64,000 nt of DNA from Paenibacillus pinistramenti (GCF_005869875.1 NZ_VAWG01000004.1:124001-188000); one strand, 5' to 3'. Positions 1 to 8,348 are shown, counted from the first letter of the stretch. Notes: generated by a model not told the origin, from the sequence alone. Numbers and translations are program-made.

Positions 1-56
1 TTAAGTTTGTTATACAATGGGTGTAATTTAATCATACCTTATGCGGGAGAGATCAT

Positions 57-770
57 ATGGAGAGACCAATCATAGGAGTATTGCCATTGTATGACGGGGA
101 CAAAGAGAGCTATTGGATGCTTCCGGGGTATATGAAAGCAATTGAAGACGCTGGCGGGATTCCGTTCATGCTGCCGTTAACCTCGGATGTTGAGCACATC
201 ACCCAAATCGCCCATATGTTCGACGGCTTTCTCTTCACCGGCGGGCATGATGTGAATCCCGAATTGTATGGAGAGACAGTGGAAGAGGTATGCGGGGAAT
301 TGTGTAATCCGCGGGATGTTCTGGAGAAAGCCCTATTTCAACAAGTTGTAAAATTAGACAAACCAGCGCTTGGAATCTGCCGCGGGCTGCAGCTGTTCAA
401 TGTCCTGCTGGGAGGTACGCTCTATCAGGATCTCCCGGCGCAGTTAAGGTCTGAGCCAAAGGTTAGACACAAACAAGCTCCTCCGTATGCAGAGCCGGCT
501 CACCCTGTTTATATCGAACAAGGTAATCTATTGCACCGCATTCTGAAGACGGAGACCCTGAAAGTCAACAGCTGCCATCATCAGGGGATTAAGAAGCTGT
601 CCGAGCAGCTGCTTCCGGCTGCCAAAGCAGAAGACGGCTTGATCGAAGCGGTGGCTATGCCAGACAAAAGGTTCATTCTGGCTGTGCAGTGGCATCCGGA
701 ATTCAGCTACCAGTCGGACCGGTATAACTTTAGGTTGTTTGAAGAGTTCGTTAAATCCTGTGTGAAGTAA
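57..770 (+). CDS. Gamma-glutamyl-gamma-aminobutyrate hydrolase-like class I glutamine amidotransferase (peptidase C26)
   Basis: 237 residues, the usual length for the PuuD/C26 family, which cleaves gamma-glutamyl amides such as gamma-glutamyl-GABA in the cytoplasm. The nucleophile elbow is visible as LGICRG (Cys108), and the rest of the triad as the WHPEF motif (His213, Glu215). The oxyanion region is FTGGHDVNPELYGE. The ATG follows a GCGGGAGAG ribosome site. It stands alone, closed by a strong terminator, with no puu-type polyamine catabolic genes beside it, so the natural substrate is open. Family assignment is secure from motifs; the exact substrate is inference. Confidence 0.88.
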   Translation: MERPIIGVLPLYDGDKESYWMLPGYMKAIEDAGGIPFMLPLTSDVEHITQIAHMFDGFLFTGGHDVNPELYGETVEEVCGELCNPRDVLEKALFQQVVKLDKPALGICRGLQLFNVLLGGTLYQDLPAQLRSEPKVRHKQAPPYAEPAHPVYIEQGNLLHRILKTETLKVNSCHHQGIKKLSEQLLPAAKAEDGLIEAVAMPDKRFILAVQWHPEFSYQSDRYNFRLFEEFVKSCVK

Positions 771-803
771 AGCTCCCTTATGCGGGTAATGAAACAATTG
801 ATA

Positions 804-836
804 AAGGCCAGCCGGCAAGGCTGGCCTTCCCTTTTT
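804..836 (+). terminator. Rho-independent terminator after the C26 hydrolase
   Basis: A perfect 10-bp stem (804-813 with 819-828), a 5-nt loop and a downstream CCCTTTTT tract. It lies between the stop of the plus-strand hydrolase and the convergent nitroreductase. Confidence 0.85.
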
Positions 837-841
837 CCGGA

Positions 842-1603
842 CTATTTCCGCTTCTTCCCCACAGCGCCCAGGAATAGGACAAACTCCTCATCACCGTCCA
901 AGCCTAATACCTCGTCGATGAGGTTTTGGTCATAAATACCGATTGCACATGCTCCTGCATCGATCGATTCGCTCGCCAGATAAAGGTTCTGGGAGACGTG
1001 TCCGATATCGATCAGGATTTTTTTGTGCGCGGAGATATCATATTTCCATTCGGACCGGTAGGGAATGGTGCTCCAAGCGAACATGACGGCCGCCTTTTTC
1101 GCGAAATTAGGAACAAAGGGCTGCTCTAAAGTAATGGCATCCACTTTCTGGTCCATTTCCTCCAGATCAAACATAAATAAGAGCTTGTGCTCCACCGGTA
1201 AATATCTGTAGATTCCCTGGGCGATTCCCTCTACGCGCATAATGAACAGGTAGGTCTCAAACGTATGCGTGGCCCCGCTGCACGGCACCGTCCGGAGGGT
1301 AAGTCCGGCCTTGTTTGTACCGGCTATTCCTTGTGTAGCCCATAGCAGATAGGACAGCTCCTCAAGGCTCAAACGGTCCTCTGCATAAAATCGGGTGCTT
1401 CTTCTTTGCTTTATGAGCTCATATATATTTGGCTTCTTTACAACGTCCTCGTTACATTCGGGAAGATCAATCATGACGGATGAAGAGGAGTAAGGTTTAA
1501 CGATTGCGGGTTTGGGCAGACCCTTTATTTTATCTGTCTTCACATGTTTAAACTCAAGAAAGTTGGACTTCAGGAAATTTCTCTGCTGTTCATATCGTCC
1601 CAT
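842..1603 (-). CDS. SagB/ThcOx-type nitroreductase-fold dehydrogenase
   Basis: 253 residues from an ATG preceded by AGGAGG with good spacing; an upstream in-frame ATG exists but lacks a ribosome site. The motif IYELIKQRRSTRFYAEDRLS, followed by ELSYLLWATQGI and a GATHTFETYLFI segment, is typical of the SagB/ThcOx branch of FMN nitroreductases. These enzymes oxidise azolines to azoles in peptide natural products, but many solitary members of unknown role exist in Bacillales. There is no cyclodehydratase (YcaO) or precursor peptide nearby, so a peptide-modifying role is not supported. It is divergent from pnuC and shares the intergenic region carrying tandem palindromes. Confidence 0.82.
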   Translation of the reverse strand: MGRYEQQRNFLKSNFLEFKHVKTDKIKGLPKPAIVKPYSSSSVMIDLPECNEDVVKKPNIYELIKQRRSTRFYAEDRLSLEELSYLLWATQGIAGTNKAGLTLRTVPCSGATHTFETYLFIMRVEGIAQGIYRYLPVEHKLLFMFDLEEMDQKVDAITLEQPFVPNFAKKAAVMFAWSTIPYRSEWKYDISAHKKILIDIGHVSQNLYLASESIDAGACAIGIYDQNLIDEVLGLDGDEEFVLFLGAVGKKRK

Positions 1604-1717
1604 GCTGGAACCTCCTAGGATATCTGTACTGGATAAAAGTATACACGGCCTGGCAGTTAACTTTGTGATTATAATCACTTAGTTTTTATTTGCCATCTGT
1701 GGACCTTTCTGTTATCT

Positions 1718-1742
1718 TGTTAGTAACATATTGTTATTAACA
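1718..1742. promoter_or_regulatory. Tandem palindromes, candidate NAD-regulator operator upstream of pnuC
   Basis: Two inverted repeats TGTTAGTAACA (1718-1728) and TGTTATTAACA (1732-1742) with identical arms TGTTA/TAACA and centres 14 bp apart. They overlap the AT-rich promoter region about 70 bp before pnuC. The Nudix-wHTH gene two positions downstream is the obvious candidate binder. Binding is inferred; the palindromes themselves are exact. Confidence 0.6.
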
Positions 1743-1807
1743 TAATTGTACTAAGTAATGTTCGTTCGTTTTGCTCCATAACAATACACCATTCGGAGGG
1801 ATGCAGG

Positions 1808-2485
1808 ATGAAGAAGGATGCGAAGGGCTGGAACCTGTTCGAAATCGGGTGGCTGGTGCTGTTTACCGCGATTGCTGCCGGGTTTACGATGATTTCAAAG
1901 GACTCTTTATTTGGTTTTACGGTGTTTATTACCGGGGTACTGTGCGTGGTGCTTGCGGCGAAGGGCAGCCTGATGAGCTATGTGTTTGGCATGTATAATA
2001 CGGTCGGCTACGCCTATTTGGCCTATACGAACGGATTGTTTGGCGAGGTGATGCTGAATCTGCTGTTCTTCGTGCCTATGAATGTCATTGGATTTTACAT
2101 GTGGAAAAATAACCGCCAAGGCGGCAAGCTCGCCATGCGCCAGATGGAGCTTAAAGGCCTGCTCCTCGTTGGAGCGGTCTGCGTGTCAGGCTGTCTGCTG
2201 CTGGGCTTCGGGCTTTCGTTCATCCAGGGGCAGAACTCGCCTTATATTGATGCTGCGACGACGGTGCTGTCGGTTGCGGCGACCTTTTTAATGGTGTGGA
2301 GATTCAAGGAGCAGTGGCTGGTCTACATCGTGCTGAACCTGTTTACAGTGCTGCTGTGGGTGATCCGGATGCTGGAGGGCAGCGGCGAGGGCCTGCTGAT
2401 GATCGTGATGTGGAGCGCTTATCTGGTCAACGCGGTGTACGGATACTCTATTTGGAACAAAGGGGCTAAGGAGGCTGCGGCATGA
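1808..2485 (+). CDS. pnuC: Nicotinamide riboside/mononucleotide transporter PnuC
   Basis: 225 residues with about seven hydrophobic segments. The PnuC signatures are present: a WNLFEIGW start, YNTVGYAYLAYTNGLFGEVMLN, FFVPMNVIGFYMWKNN, and the C-terminal WSAYLVNAVYGY. PnuC proteins move nicotinamide riboside across the membrane by facilitated diffusion, trapped by phosphorylation inside. The start at 1808 is preferred over the ATG at 1801 because GGAGGG lies at correct spacing. Its TGA overlaps the nadR ATG (ATGA), so transport and phosphorylation are translationally coupled. Confidence 0.93.
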   Translation: MKKDAKGWNLFEIGWLVLFTAIAAGFTMISKDSLFGFTVFITGVLCVVLAAKGSLMSYVFGMYNTVGYAYLAYTNGLFGEVMLNLLFFVPMNVIGFYMWKNNRQGGKLAMRQMELKGLLLVGAVCVSGCLLLGFGLSFIQGQNSPYIDAATTVLSVAATFLMVWRFKEQWLVYIVLNLFTVLLWVIRMLEGSGEGLLMIVMWSAYLVNAVYGYSIWNKGAKEAAA

Positions 2486-3507
2486 AAAAGCTAGGATTAA
2501 CGCTGGGCAAGTTTGCCCCGCTGCACAAAGGACATCAGTTCATGATCGAAACGGCGCTGCAGGAGGTGGATGAACTGATCGTGGTTATTTATGAGACGAC
2601 GGTCACCCCCATTCCGCTTCATATCCGGGCGAACTGGATCCGCAGGCTCTACCCGGAAGTCCGGGTAATTGAAGCTTGGGACGGCCCCGACGGGTATTCG
2701 GATGACAGGGAGCATGAAATCCGGGAGGAACAGTATATCCTCGGTCTGCTGAACGGGGAGCAGGTGACGCATTTTTACTCGAGTGAGTTCTACGGCAGGC
2801 ATATGAGTATCGCTTTGGGCGCGGTGGACCGGCGGGTGGACGAAGCCCGCGGGCGGGTTCCGATTTCAGCGACGATGGTCCGCTCCGATCCGTATAAGTA
2901 CCGAGAGTTTGTAAGTGATATCGTGTACCGGGACTTGATCACGAAGGTAGTATTCGTGGGAGCAATGTCGACGGGGAAGTCGACGATCACCGAAGCGCTG
3001 GCGCAGCGGTATAACACGGTCTATGCGAGTGAATACGGACGGGATTATTGGACCGAGCATCAGGTGGACCGCAGAATCGGCCTCGAAGCGTTCGATGAAA
3101 TCGCAGTCGGTCATATCGAGCGCGAGGAAGAGGCCTTGCTGAAGGCGAACCGGTATCTGTTTGTCGATACCAATGCGATTACTACGTATATGTTCGCCCT
3201 GGATTACCACGGCCGGGCCCCTGAGCTGTTAACCCGGCTGGCTCTGGAGAACGCGCAGCGCTATGATCTGTTCTTCCTGTGCGACGACGATATTCCCTAT
3301 GACGATACGTGGGACCGCAGCGGGGACCAGAAGCGGCATATTTTTCATAAACAGATCATCGCGGACTTGAAGGAGCGGCGCATTCCCTACATTACGCTGC
3401 GGGGCAGTCTGGAGGAGCGGATGCAGAAGGTAGACGAGGTGCTGGCGGGGTTTGAGCCTTACGGGAACTTGTTCGGCAGCTTATTCGGGAAGGACTTTGA
3501 CAACTAA
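2482..3507 (+). CDS. nadR: Bifunctional NMN adenylyltransferase / ribosylnicotinamide kinase NadR (no HTH)
   Basis: 341 residues in two domains. Residues about 1-155 form a nucleotidylyltransferase with the HxGH-type motif in GKFAPLHKGHQFM and the ISATMVRSDP segment. Residues about 158-330 form the ribosylnicotinamide kinase with the P-loop GAMSTGKST and the SEYGRDYW motif. Enterobacterial NadR has an additional N-terminal helix-turn-helix repressor domain; this protein begins directly with the catalytic domain, so it cannot regulate by that route. It is coupled to pnuC by an ATGA overlap. The pair imports nicotinamide riboside, phosphorylates it to NMN and adenylates it to NAD. Confidence 0.93.
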   Translation: MKKLGLTLGKFAPLHKGHQFMIETALQEVDELIVVIYETTVTPIPLHIRANWIRRLYPEVRVIEAWDGPDGYSDDREHEIREEQYILGLLNGEQVTHFYSSEFYGRHMSIALGAVDRRVDEARGRVPISATMVRSDPYKYREFVSDIVYRDLITKVVFVGAMSTGKSTITEALAQRYNTVYASEYGRDYWTEHQVDRRIGLEAFDEIAVGHIEREEEALLKANRYLFVDTNAITTYMFALDYHGRAPELLTRLALENAQRYDLFFLCDDDIPYDDTWDRSGDQKRHIFHKQIIADLKERRIPYITLRGSLEERMQKVDEVLAGFEPYGNLFGSLFGKDFDN

Positions 3508-3550
3508 TTTGGATATGTTTAATGGAGCTGGACGGTTAGAGTTAGAAATT

Positions 3551-3590
3551 GACGATGAGAGTTACAAATTGACGATGAGAGTTACAAATT
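3551..3590. repeat. 20-bp tandem duplication before the Nudix gene
   Basis: Two exact copies of a 20-bp unit beginning GACGATGAGAG (3551-3570, 3571-3590), preceded by a partial copy. The last copy ends 3 bases before the AAGGAGGG ribosome site of the next gene. Confidence 0.9.
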
Positions 3591-3604
3591 AAGGAGGGAA
3601 CAGA

Positions 3605-4489
3605 ATGAGCTTGTTGGACCGGGACGGACTTACCGAACGCGAATTTCTGGCGCAGTACCGGCCAGGAGATTATGAGCGGCCTTCGGTGGCCGCGGATATG
3701 GTGATCTTCACCGTGACGGATGCGGAGAGGGACAGCTATCGCAAGCTTCCGGAGAAGGAGCTGCGCATCCTGCTCATCCGCCGGGGAGGCCACCCCTTCC
3801 TTGGAAAATGGGCGCTGCCCGGCGGCTTTGTCCGGCCGGACGAGACGACGGAGCAGGCCGCAGCAAGGGAGCTGCTTGAGGAAACGGGCGTGGGCGACGT
3901 CTATTTGGAGCAGCTGTACACGTTCAGCGACACGGGGCGCGACCCCCGGGGCTGGGTGATGAGCTGCAGCTATATGGCCCTGATCAACAGCGGCCAATTG
4001 GAGCTTAAGGCAGGTGACGATGCGGACGACGCCGCCTGGTTCCAGGTATCCTATCGGCTGCTGCGGGAGCAGAAGGAGCTGCTGGAGGACGGATACATCA
4101 AGACCCTGGAGTACGAGCTCAAGCTGAGCGGCGAAGAGGAGCTTACGGCGGTTGTGGCGAGAACGGTGACGGTGAAGGCAGCATCGACTGGCACGGATTA
4201 TAAGATTGTATCGAGTGACGGATTGGCCTTTGACCACGCGAAAATTATAGCCTACGCGACCGAGCGCCTGCGGGGAAAAGTAAATTATACCGATATTGCG
4301 CTGCACCTGATGCCGAAGCTGTTTACCTTGACGGAGCTGCAGCAGGTTTATGAGGTCATTCTGGATAAGGAGCTGCTGAAGGCGGCCTTCCGCCGCAAAG
4401 TGGCCGATCTCGTAGCAGAGACCGATCATTTCACCGAAAATGCCGGGCACCGGCCATCCCGCCTGTACCGGAGGAAGGTGGTGGATTAA
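3605..4489 (+). CDS. Nudix hydrolase with C-terminal winged helix, NrtR-like regulator
   Basis: 294 residues. The Nudix box at about residues 74-96 is intact (GFVRPDE, seven residues, RELLEETGV), so ADP-ribose or related hydrolysis is possible. The C-terminal 100 residues, with DIALHLMPKLFTLTELQQVYEVILDKEL followed by a basic end (PSRLYRRK), match the winged-helix part of NrtR regulators, which sense ADP-ribose and repress NAD genes. In many NrtR proteins the Nudix box is degraded; here it is not, so this may be both enzyme and regulator. It sits directly after pnuC-nadR, fitting control of NAD salvage. The regulator assignment is an inference from architecture and context. Confidence 0.82.
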   Translation: MSLLDRDGLTEREFLAQYRPGDYERPSVAADMVIFTVTDAERDSYRKLPEKELRILLIRRGGHPFLGKWALPGGFVRPDETTEQAAARELLEETGVGDVYLEQLYTFSDTGRDPRGWVMSCSYMALINSGQLELKAGDDADDAAWFQVSYRLLREQKELLEDGYIKTLEYELKLSGEEELTAVVARTVTVKAASTGTDYKIVSSDGLAFDHAKIIAYATERLRGKVNYTDIALHLMPKLFTLTELQQVYEVILDKELLKAAFRRKVADLVAETDHFTENAGHRPSRLYRRKVVD

Positions 4490-4494
4490 CGAAT

Positions 4495-4523
4495 AAAAAG
4501 GGAGCTGGACGCATCCAGCTCCC
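4495..4523 (-). terminator. Terminator after the Abi gene (minus strand)
   Basis: A perfect 10-bp stem (4500-4509 with 4514-4523) with a 4-nt loop. The A-tract on the plus side (4495-4499) becomes the T-tract for minus-strand transcripts. It may also dampen readthrough from the convergent Nudix gene. Confidence 0.8.
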
Positions 4524-4598
4524 TTAGGTGTAGTCCGAAGACATCCACCGCTATTCCGTATATATAATATACCCTTACCGCCTAAACGATGCAACAAG

Positions 4599-5579
4599 TT
4601 AAAGGCGGATAAATGATTTTAATAAATTTATCTTGTTTCTTGTGTCTGTATAAAGAATAAGATTATATACATGAATTGGAATTTGATTTCGGAAGCTATT
4701 AATAATGGTTTCAAAACGTGAAACAACCTTTAATAAGTCATGTTTTGGAGTCATTAAATTTTTCTGCAAATAAATAACTAAAATTAAATAATCAATTATT
4801 GTATCGAAAGAAATATTCTGTATACCAGTATCTAATTGGAGTGAAGAGATTAATGAATAATTCGGGTTGCTTCTCTTGAAACGAGTATCAAATATAACAT
4901 CATTATGTGCAATTGAATTTCTAAGATCTTTAATTGTATATACAATGCTTTCTGTTAATTTACCATTTGCATCACACGATTGATTCAGATTTAAGGATTT
5001 AGATATGTCCTTTTTAATATTAATATTTGCACAGGAAACAAAGTTGCCGAATTCACCTAAACTTATTACTTCAAATATAGCCCAAATAGGGACTGGTTCA
5101 TCTTTATGATAAAAGTGCTGCACGACCTGCTTATCATTAGAATAATCTCTTGTGAGAACATTATAAAACTGGTCCCGCAATCGTAATCTTTTATTTTGAG
5201 CCAGCTTATATTGTTTTGAACCGACAGGATGGCTCTTGTGATAAGTTAACAGCGAATCGTAAATAATATTGAAATTCTCTGTTCTGCCATGTTGCAATAT
5301 TACTTCAAGGAAATAATTTTTCAATGCAGTTTCGATAAACATTATTTGGGGGTAGAAAAGGGACTTGAGGTCCATGTCAAAGGTATTTACCGCAAGAACT
5401 TGATTAAAATCGTTGTATGCAATTTTGCGAGAAGGATTATTTATGAAGCGGTAACCTTTATATCCATGATAGTATCCGATGTTCCGAAGTTTACGCTTAT
5501 GACTACTTCCTTGAATGGTGATACCATGATTATCTCTCAAATACTTCATTAAAGCATCTATACTTTTGACACGCGACAT
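4599..5579 (-). CDS. Abi_2-family (AbiD/AbiF-like) abortive-infection protein with HEPN motif
   Basis: 326 residues, preceded by a GAGGGGG ribosome site. The N-terminus (KSIDALMKYLRDNHGITI, then RKLRNIGYYHGYKGYRFI) and the DLKSLFYPQIMFIETALKN segment are characteristic of the Abi_2 family, phage-exclusion proteins first described on lactococcal plasmids. The C-terminal half carries DLRNSIAHND: Arg220 and His225 form the Rx4H motif of HEPN ribonucleases, suggesting RNA cleavage upon phage infection. The gene is far more AT-rich than its neighbours and stands alone on the minus strand between plus-strand operons, which suggests horizontal acquisition. No partner gene is present; known Abi_2 proteins often act alone. 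Confidence 0.85.
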   Translation of the reverse strand: MSRVKSIDALMKYLRDNHGITIQGSSHKRKLRNIGYYHGYKGYRFINNPSRKIAYNDFNQVLAVNTFDMDLKSLFYPQIMFIETALKNYFLEVILQHGRTENFNIIYDSLLTYHKSHPVGSKQYKLAQNKRLRLRDQFYNVLTRDYSNDKQVVQHFYHKDEPVPIWAIFEVISLGEFGNFVSCANINIKKDISKSLNLNQSCDANGKLTESIVYTIKDLRNSIAHNDVIFDTRFKRSNPNYSLISSLQLDTGIQNISFDTIIDYLILVIYLQKNLMTPKHDLLKVVSRFETIINSFRNQIPIHVYNLILYTDTRNKINLLKSFIRL

Positions 5580-5756
5580 ATTTGTTCCCCCTCATAATTG
5601 TCACACTATTATATCATGCTATATAAATTTAAGTGAAGTAATAAGGGAATGTATGTTCGTTTATTGGAGGGGTATGTCGAAATTCAACAAGTAAGAGTAG
5701 CCCAACCAAGCTGGTCCTCCGGTTGGATTTATAAAAAGTGCTGGCCGTTATCCTGT

Positions 5757-5785
5757 TTGACAGCAGCTTTGCAGGCCGATATAAT
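5757..5785 (+). promoter_or_regulatory. Consensus sigma-A promoter of the TetR gene
   Basis: TTGACA (5757-5762), exactly 17 bp, then TATAAT (5780-5785). Just downstream, in the early transcribed region, is the 8-bp palindrome ACGATCGT (5796-5803), followed by a second ATCGTTGA (5810-5817) that repeats bases 5798-5805. This is a plausible autoregulatory operator. Confidence 0.85.
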
Positions 5786-5835
5786 TTCGTTACACGATCG
5801 TTGAAGGAAATCGTTGACGGAAAGGAGAGAGAACC

Positions 5836-6453
5836 TTGTCTACAACAAGAAGCGAACAGGCTGCCGAGACCAGGGAGAAGCTTCTAGAGGCCGCTAAATC
5901 CTTGTTCGCGGAGAAGGGATTCGATGGGACTCCCGTAAGGCTGATTAATCGTTCCATCCAAATGGGAGATGGCATTCTTTATCACTATTTTCCCGGGGGC
6001 AAGAGAGAAATCTTGACGGTCCTGATTCGGGAAAGCTTTGACCGCCGCAGGGAAGCGATCGGGCAGACAAACCGGACTGTTGAGCATCTTGATCTGCGTG
6101 AGGCTTTGCTTACTTTCACCAGAAAGCTGTTCGACCTGTTTATGGTGGATCTTGATCTCATGAAGATCTTGTTTAGAGAGAATGACGTACTGGGGCTGGA
6201 GGAGTCGCAGCGATTAGCCTCTTGGTTGCAAGAACAATTTGCAATATTCGCTGATTTTCTGGATCGGAGACGGCTCAAAGGGGAAGTAAAAGCTGATCTT
6301 GACGTAACACTTGCCGCACGGCAGTTTCTGACCATGGTCATGCAAATTGGAATCTCCCGCATAACAGGCATAGAAATTATCAACGAACCGGATGTCGACC
6401 GGTATTTCGAGAGAGTGGTGGACTTCACTATCGGTTTGTGGAAAATTTCTTAA
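5836..6453 (+). CDS. TetR/AcrR family transcriptional regulator
   Basis: 205 residues from a TTG start, supported by AAAGGAGAG. The N-terminal helix-turn-helix (residues about 10-56) shows the TetR pattern TREKLLEAAKSLFAEKGFDGT and GDGILYHYFPGGKREIL. The remaining helical part is the ligand-binding and dimerisation domain and is not diagnostic. It is transcribed toward the membrane protein 92 bp downstream, so it probably controls that exporter, and the perfect promoter plus palindrome suggest autorepression. Confidence 0.9.
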   Translation: MSTTRSEQAAETREKLLEAAKSLFAEKGFDGTPVRLINRSIQMGDGILYHYFPGGKREILTVLIRESFDRRREAIGQTNRTVEHLDLREALLTFTRKLFDLFMVDLDLMKILFRENDVLGLEESQRLASWLQEQFAIFADFLDRRRLKGEVKADLDVTLAARQFLTMVMQIGISRITGIEIINEPDVDRYFERVVDFTIGLWKIS

Positions 6454-6545
6454 AGAGATACTGGACGGAAGAAATTTTTTTTGCCGTTTGGTTCACCGTT
6501 CGTTTAATCAATGAAATAAAAATTTAGAATGTAAGGGGAATAGGA

Positions 6546-7730
6546 ATGAGCCTATTTAAGAACAAGCTGGTTGCAGCTTTGCCTGTAATTGTACTTGCGA
6601 TTGTATTTGTGTTTAGCTTAACTGCAATTCCGAGCATAAACCCAGCCGCCAAAAATCTCCCTGTCGCCATCGTGAATGAGGACGCAGGACTAAGTTCCGG
6701 ACAAAATATGGGAAGTTTGATTGTCAGCAATATTCAATCGGCCACTGACGCCATTTCTGAGCAGCCTCCGATCAAGTGGGTTAAGGTGGGGAGTGAAGAG
6801 GCGGCCAAGGCAGGGCTTAACAGCCAGGACTATTATGCCGCACTGGTGATCCCCAAGGATTACAGCGCGAATCAAGCATCGCTCGCCTCGCCGGAGCCTG
6901 TTTCTCCTGAAATCACAATCTATGTCAACCAGGGCATGAATATGACTGCCGCCAACATGTCGCAGCAGATCCTCACTCAGATGGTCAGCGGCTTGAATGA
7001 GAAAATACGCGCCCAATTGATTGCCGCATTCGATCAGCAGGGCGGAACCCTGACAACGAAACAAGCCGCTGCACTGGCTTCGCCTATTGCCAGCAAGGTG
7101 ATTCCGGTGAATCCAGTCGGCGCCAATAGCGCGAACGGTAATGCTCCGGTAACCCTGTTTCAGCCGTTATGGATGGGCAGTCTGATTGGCAGTGTGATTT
7201 TTCTGTTGGCTAAGAATAAAATGAAGTCCGCCGGACGCGCAGATAAACTACGGGCCAATGGCCTTCAGGTTGTATGGGGCGCATTCCTGGCTCTCGTGAC
7301 AGGATTCGGCTTAACATGGTTCGCTGACAGCTGGGGTCTCAGCATTCCGGACTTCCTGGATGTCGCTCTATTCTTATCGATTGCGTATTTCGCTTTCTTC
7401 CTGATGATCTCGGCCGTCTTCTCCTGGATTGGTTTTGGAGGTATGGGGATCTTTGTTCTCTTCTTATTCTTCGGCGCTCCTCTTCTCAGCTTTGCTCCTG
7501 AATTGCTTTCGCCGTTCTATCGCGATTGGGTGATGTCATGGCTGCCAATGCGCTTTATGGTGGATGGACTGCGCGAAATCTTCTTCTTTGGCGGAGGGTT
7601 AAAAATGAATCATCCGACAAGCGTCCTGATGTGGATTGGGATTGTAAGCCTTCTCGTTCTGCTTGCCTCCTCCCTGAAGCCTTCCAAGGCAAAGCACAAA
7701 GAGCAGACGCAAGCAGAAATGACAGCCTAA
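6546..7730 (+). CDS. YhgE/Pip or DUF3533-like ABC-2-type membrane protein
   Basis: 394 residues. An N-terminal membrane segment (about residues 8-30) precedes a large extracytoplasmic domain beginning with LPVAIVNEDAGLS, a hallmark of YhgE/Pip and related ABC-2 permease-like proteins. About five to six further membrane helices follow from residue 205 (LFQPLWMGSLIGSVIFLLAK onward). No ATP-binding partner is adjacent. It follows the TetR gene in the same direction, which fits a substrate-induced export or membrane-stress system. It is shorter than typical YhgE proteins. The substrate is unknown. Confidence 0.78.
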   Translation: MSLFKNKLVAALPVIVLAIVFVFSLTAIPSINPAAKNLPVAIVNEDAGLSSGQNMGSLIVSNIQSATDAISEQPPIKWVKVGSEEAAKAGLNSQDYYAALVIPKDYSANQASLASPEPVSPEITIYVNQGMNMTAANMSQQILTQMVSGLNEKIRAQLIAAFDQQGGTLTTKQAAALASPIASKVIPVNPVGANSANGNAPVTLFQPLWMGSLIGSVIFLLAKNKMKSAGRADKLRANGLQVVWGAFLALVTGFGLTWFADSWGLSIPDFLDVALFLSIAYFAFFLMISAVFSWIGFGGMGIFVLFLFFGAPLLSFAPELLSPFYRDWVMSWLPMRFMVDGLREIFFFGGGLKMNHPTSVLMWIGIVSLLVLLASSLKPSKAKHKEQTQAEMTA

Positions 7731-7859
7731 AACGATGGAGTAGCTTGGACGATAAGCGCATTTAAAAAAGAGCAGTGCTATTTATAGGCATCCGCCCAGG
7801 CGCCCTCTCCGCGAATGCATATGATGATTATGCCTATTCATTGAGAGGAGCGATCAGAT

Positions 7860-8303
7860 ATGGGATTTTTTCCAGGGCCGGGAAGCGGCGGAGGATTTCC
7901 GGGATTTCCAGGTGCACCAGGAGGACCGGGCGGACCAGGAGGGCCAGGCGGACCTGGCGGACCGGGAGGGCCGGGGTCCCCAGGCGGATTTCCGGGGGGA
8001 TTTCCGGGGACGCCGGGAACGCCGGGTAATCCGGGGGGCGCGCCGGGAGGGGCTCAAGCACCGACGGCTCCCCCGCCGCAGTTCGTACCGCAGATGCAGG
8101 CTACTGCATATGCCATCGACTCGGGCGCGATCAGAGGCTGCCTGTTCCGCAACACTTACGTTTGGCTGAACAACGGCGAGCAGTTCTGGTTCTACCCGGT
8201 ATTCGTCGGGCGCAATTCGGTTGCAGGGTTCAGATGGTTCGGTTTCTTCTGGGCGTACTTCGGCATCGATTTGAACCGGATTCGCTCATTCACCTGCTTC
8301 TAA
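7860..8303 (+). CDS. Collagen-like Gly-Pro repeat protein with conserved C-terminal domain
   Basis: 147 residues with a GAGAGGAG ribosome site. Residues about 8-65 are collagen-type triplets rich in GGP, GFP and GTP; residues about 80-147 form a compact aromatic domain containing CLFRNTYVWLNNGEQFWFYP and ending FTCF with two cysteines. No signal peptide is visible. Bacillales collagen-like proteins often sit on spore or cell surfaces; that is only a family-level inference here. The triplet region is built of 9-bp DNA repeats and is likely length-variable between strains. I do not recognise the C-terminal domain by name. Confidence 0.8.
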   Translation: MGFFPGPGSGGGFPGFPGAPGGPGGPGGPGGPGGPGGPGSPGGFPGGFPGTPGTPGNPGGAPGGAQAPTAPPPQFVPQMQATAYAIDSGAIRGCLFRNTYVWLNNGEQFWFYPVFVGRNSVAGFRWFGFFWAYFGIDLNRIRSFTCF

Positions 8304-8321
8304 GAAGGCATACAGTCGAAG

Positions 8322-8348
8322 AGAACAGCCTGCGGGCTGTTCTTTTTG
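8322..8348 (+). terminator. Terminator after the collagen-like gene
   Basis: A perfect 9-bp stem (8322-8330 with 8335-8343), a TGCG loop and a TTTTT tract. Confidence 0.9.

Noticed and set aside
842..1603. SagB-like gene as part of a thiazole/oxazole peptide cluster
   Set aside because: No YcaO cyclodehydratase, precursor peptide or exporter nearby.
3542..4597. A 351-codon minus-strand frame opposite the Nudix gene
   Set aside because: Shadow of the Nudix coding sequence; low-complexity Leu/Gln/Arg composition and it crosses the terminator.
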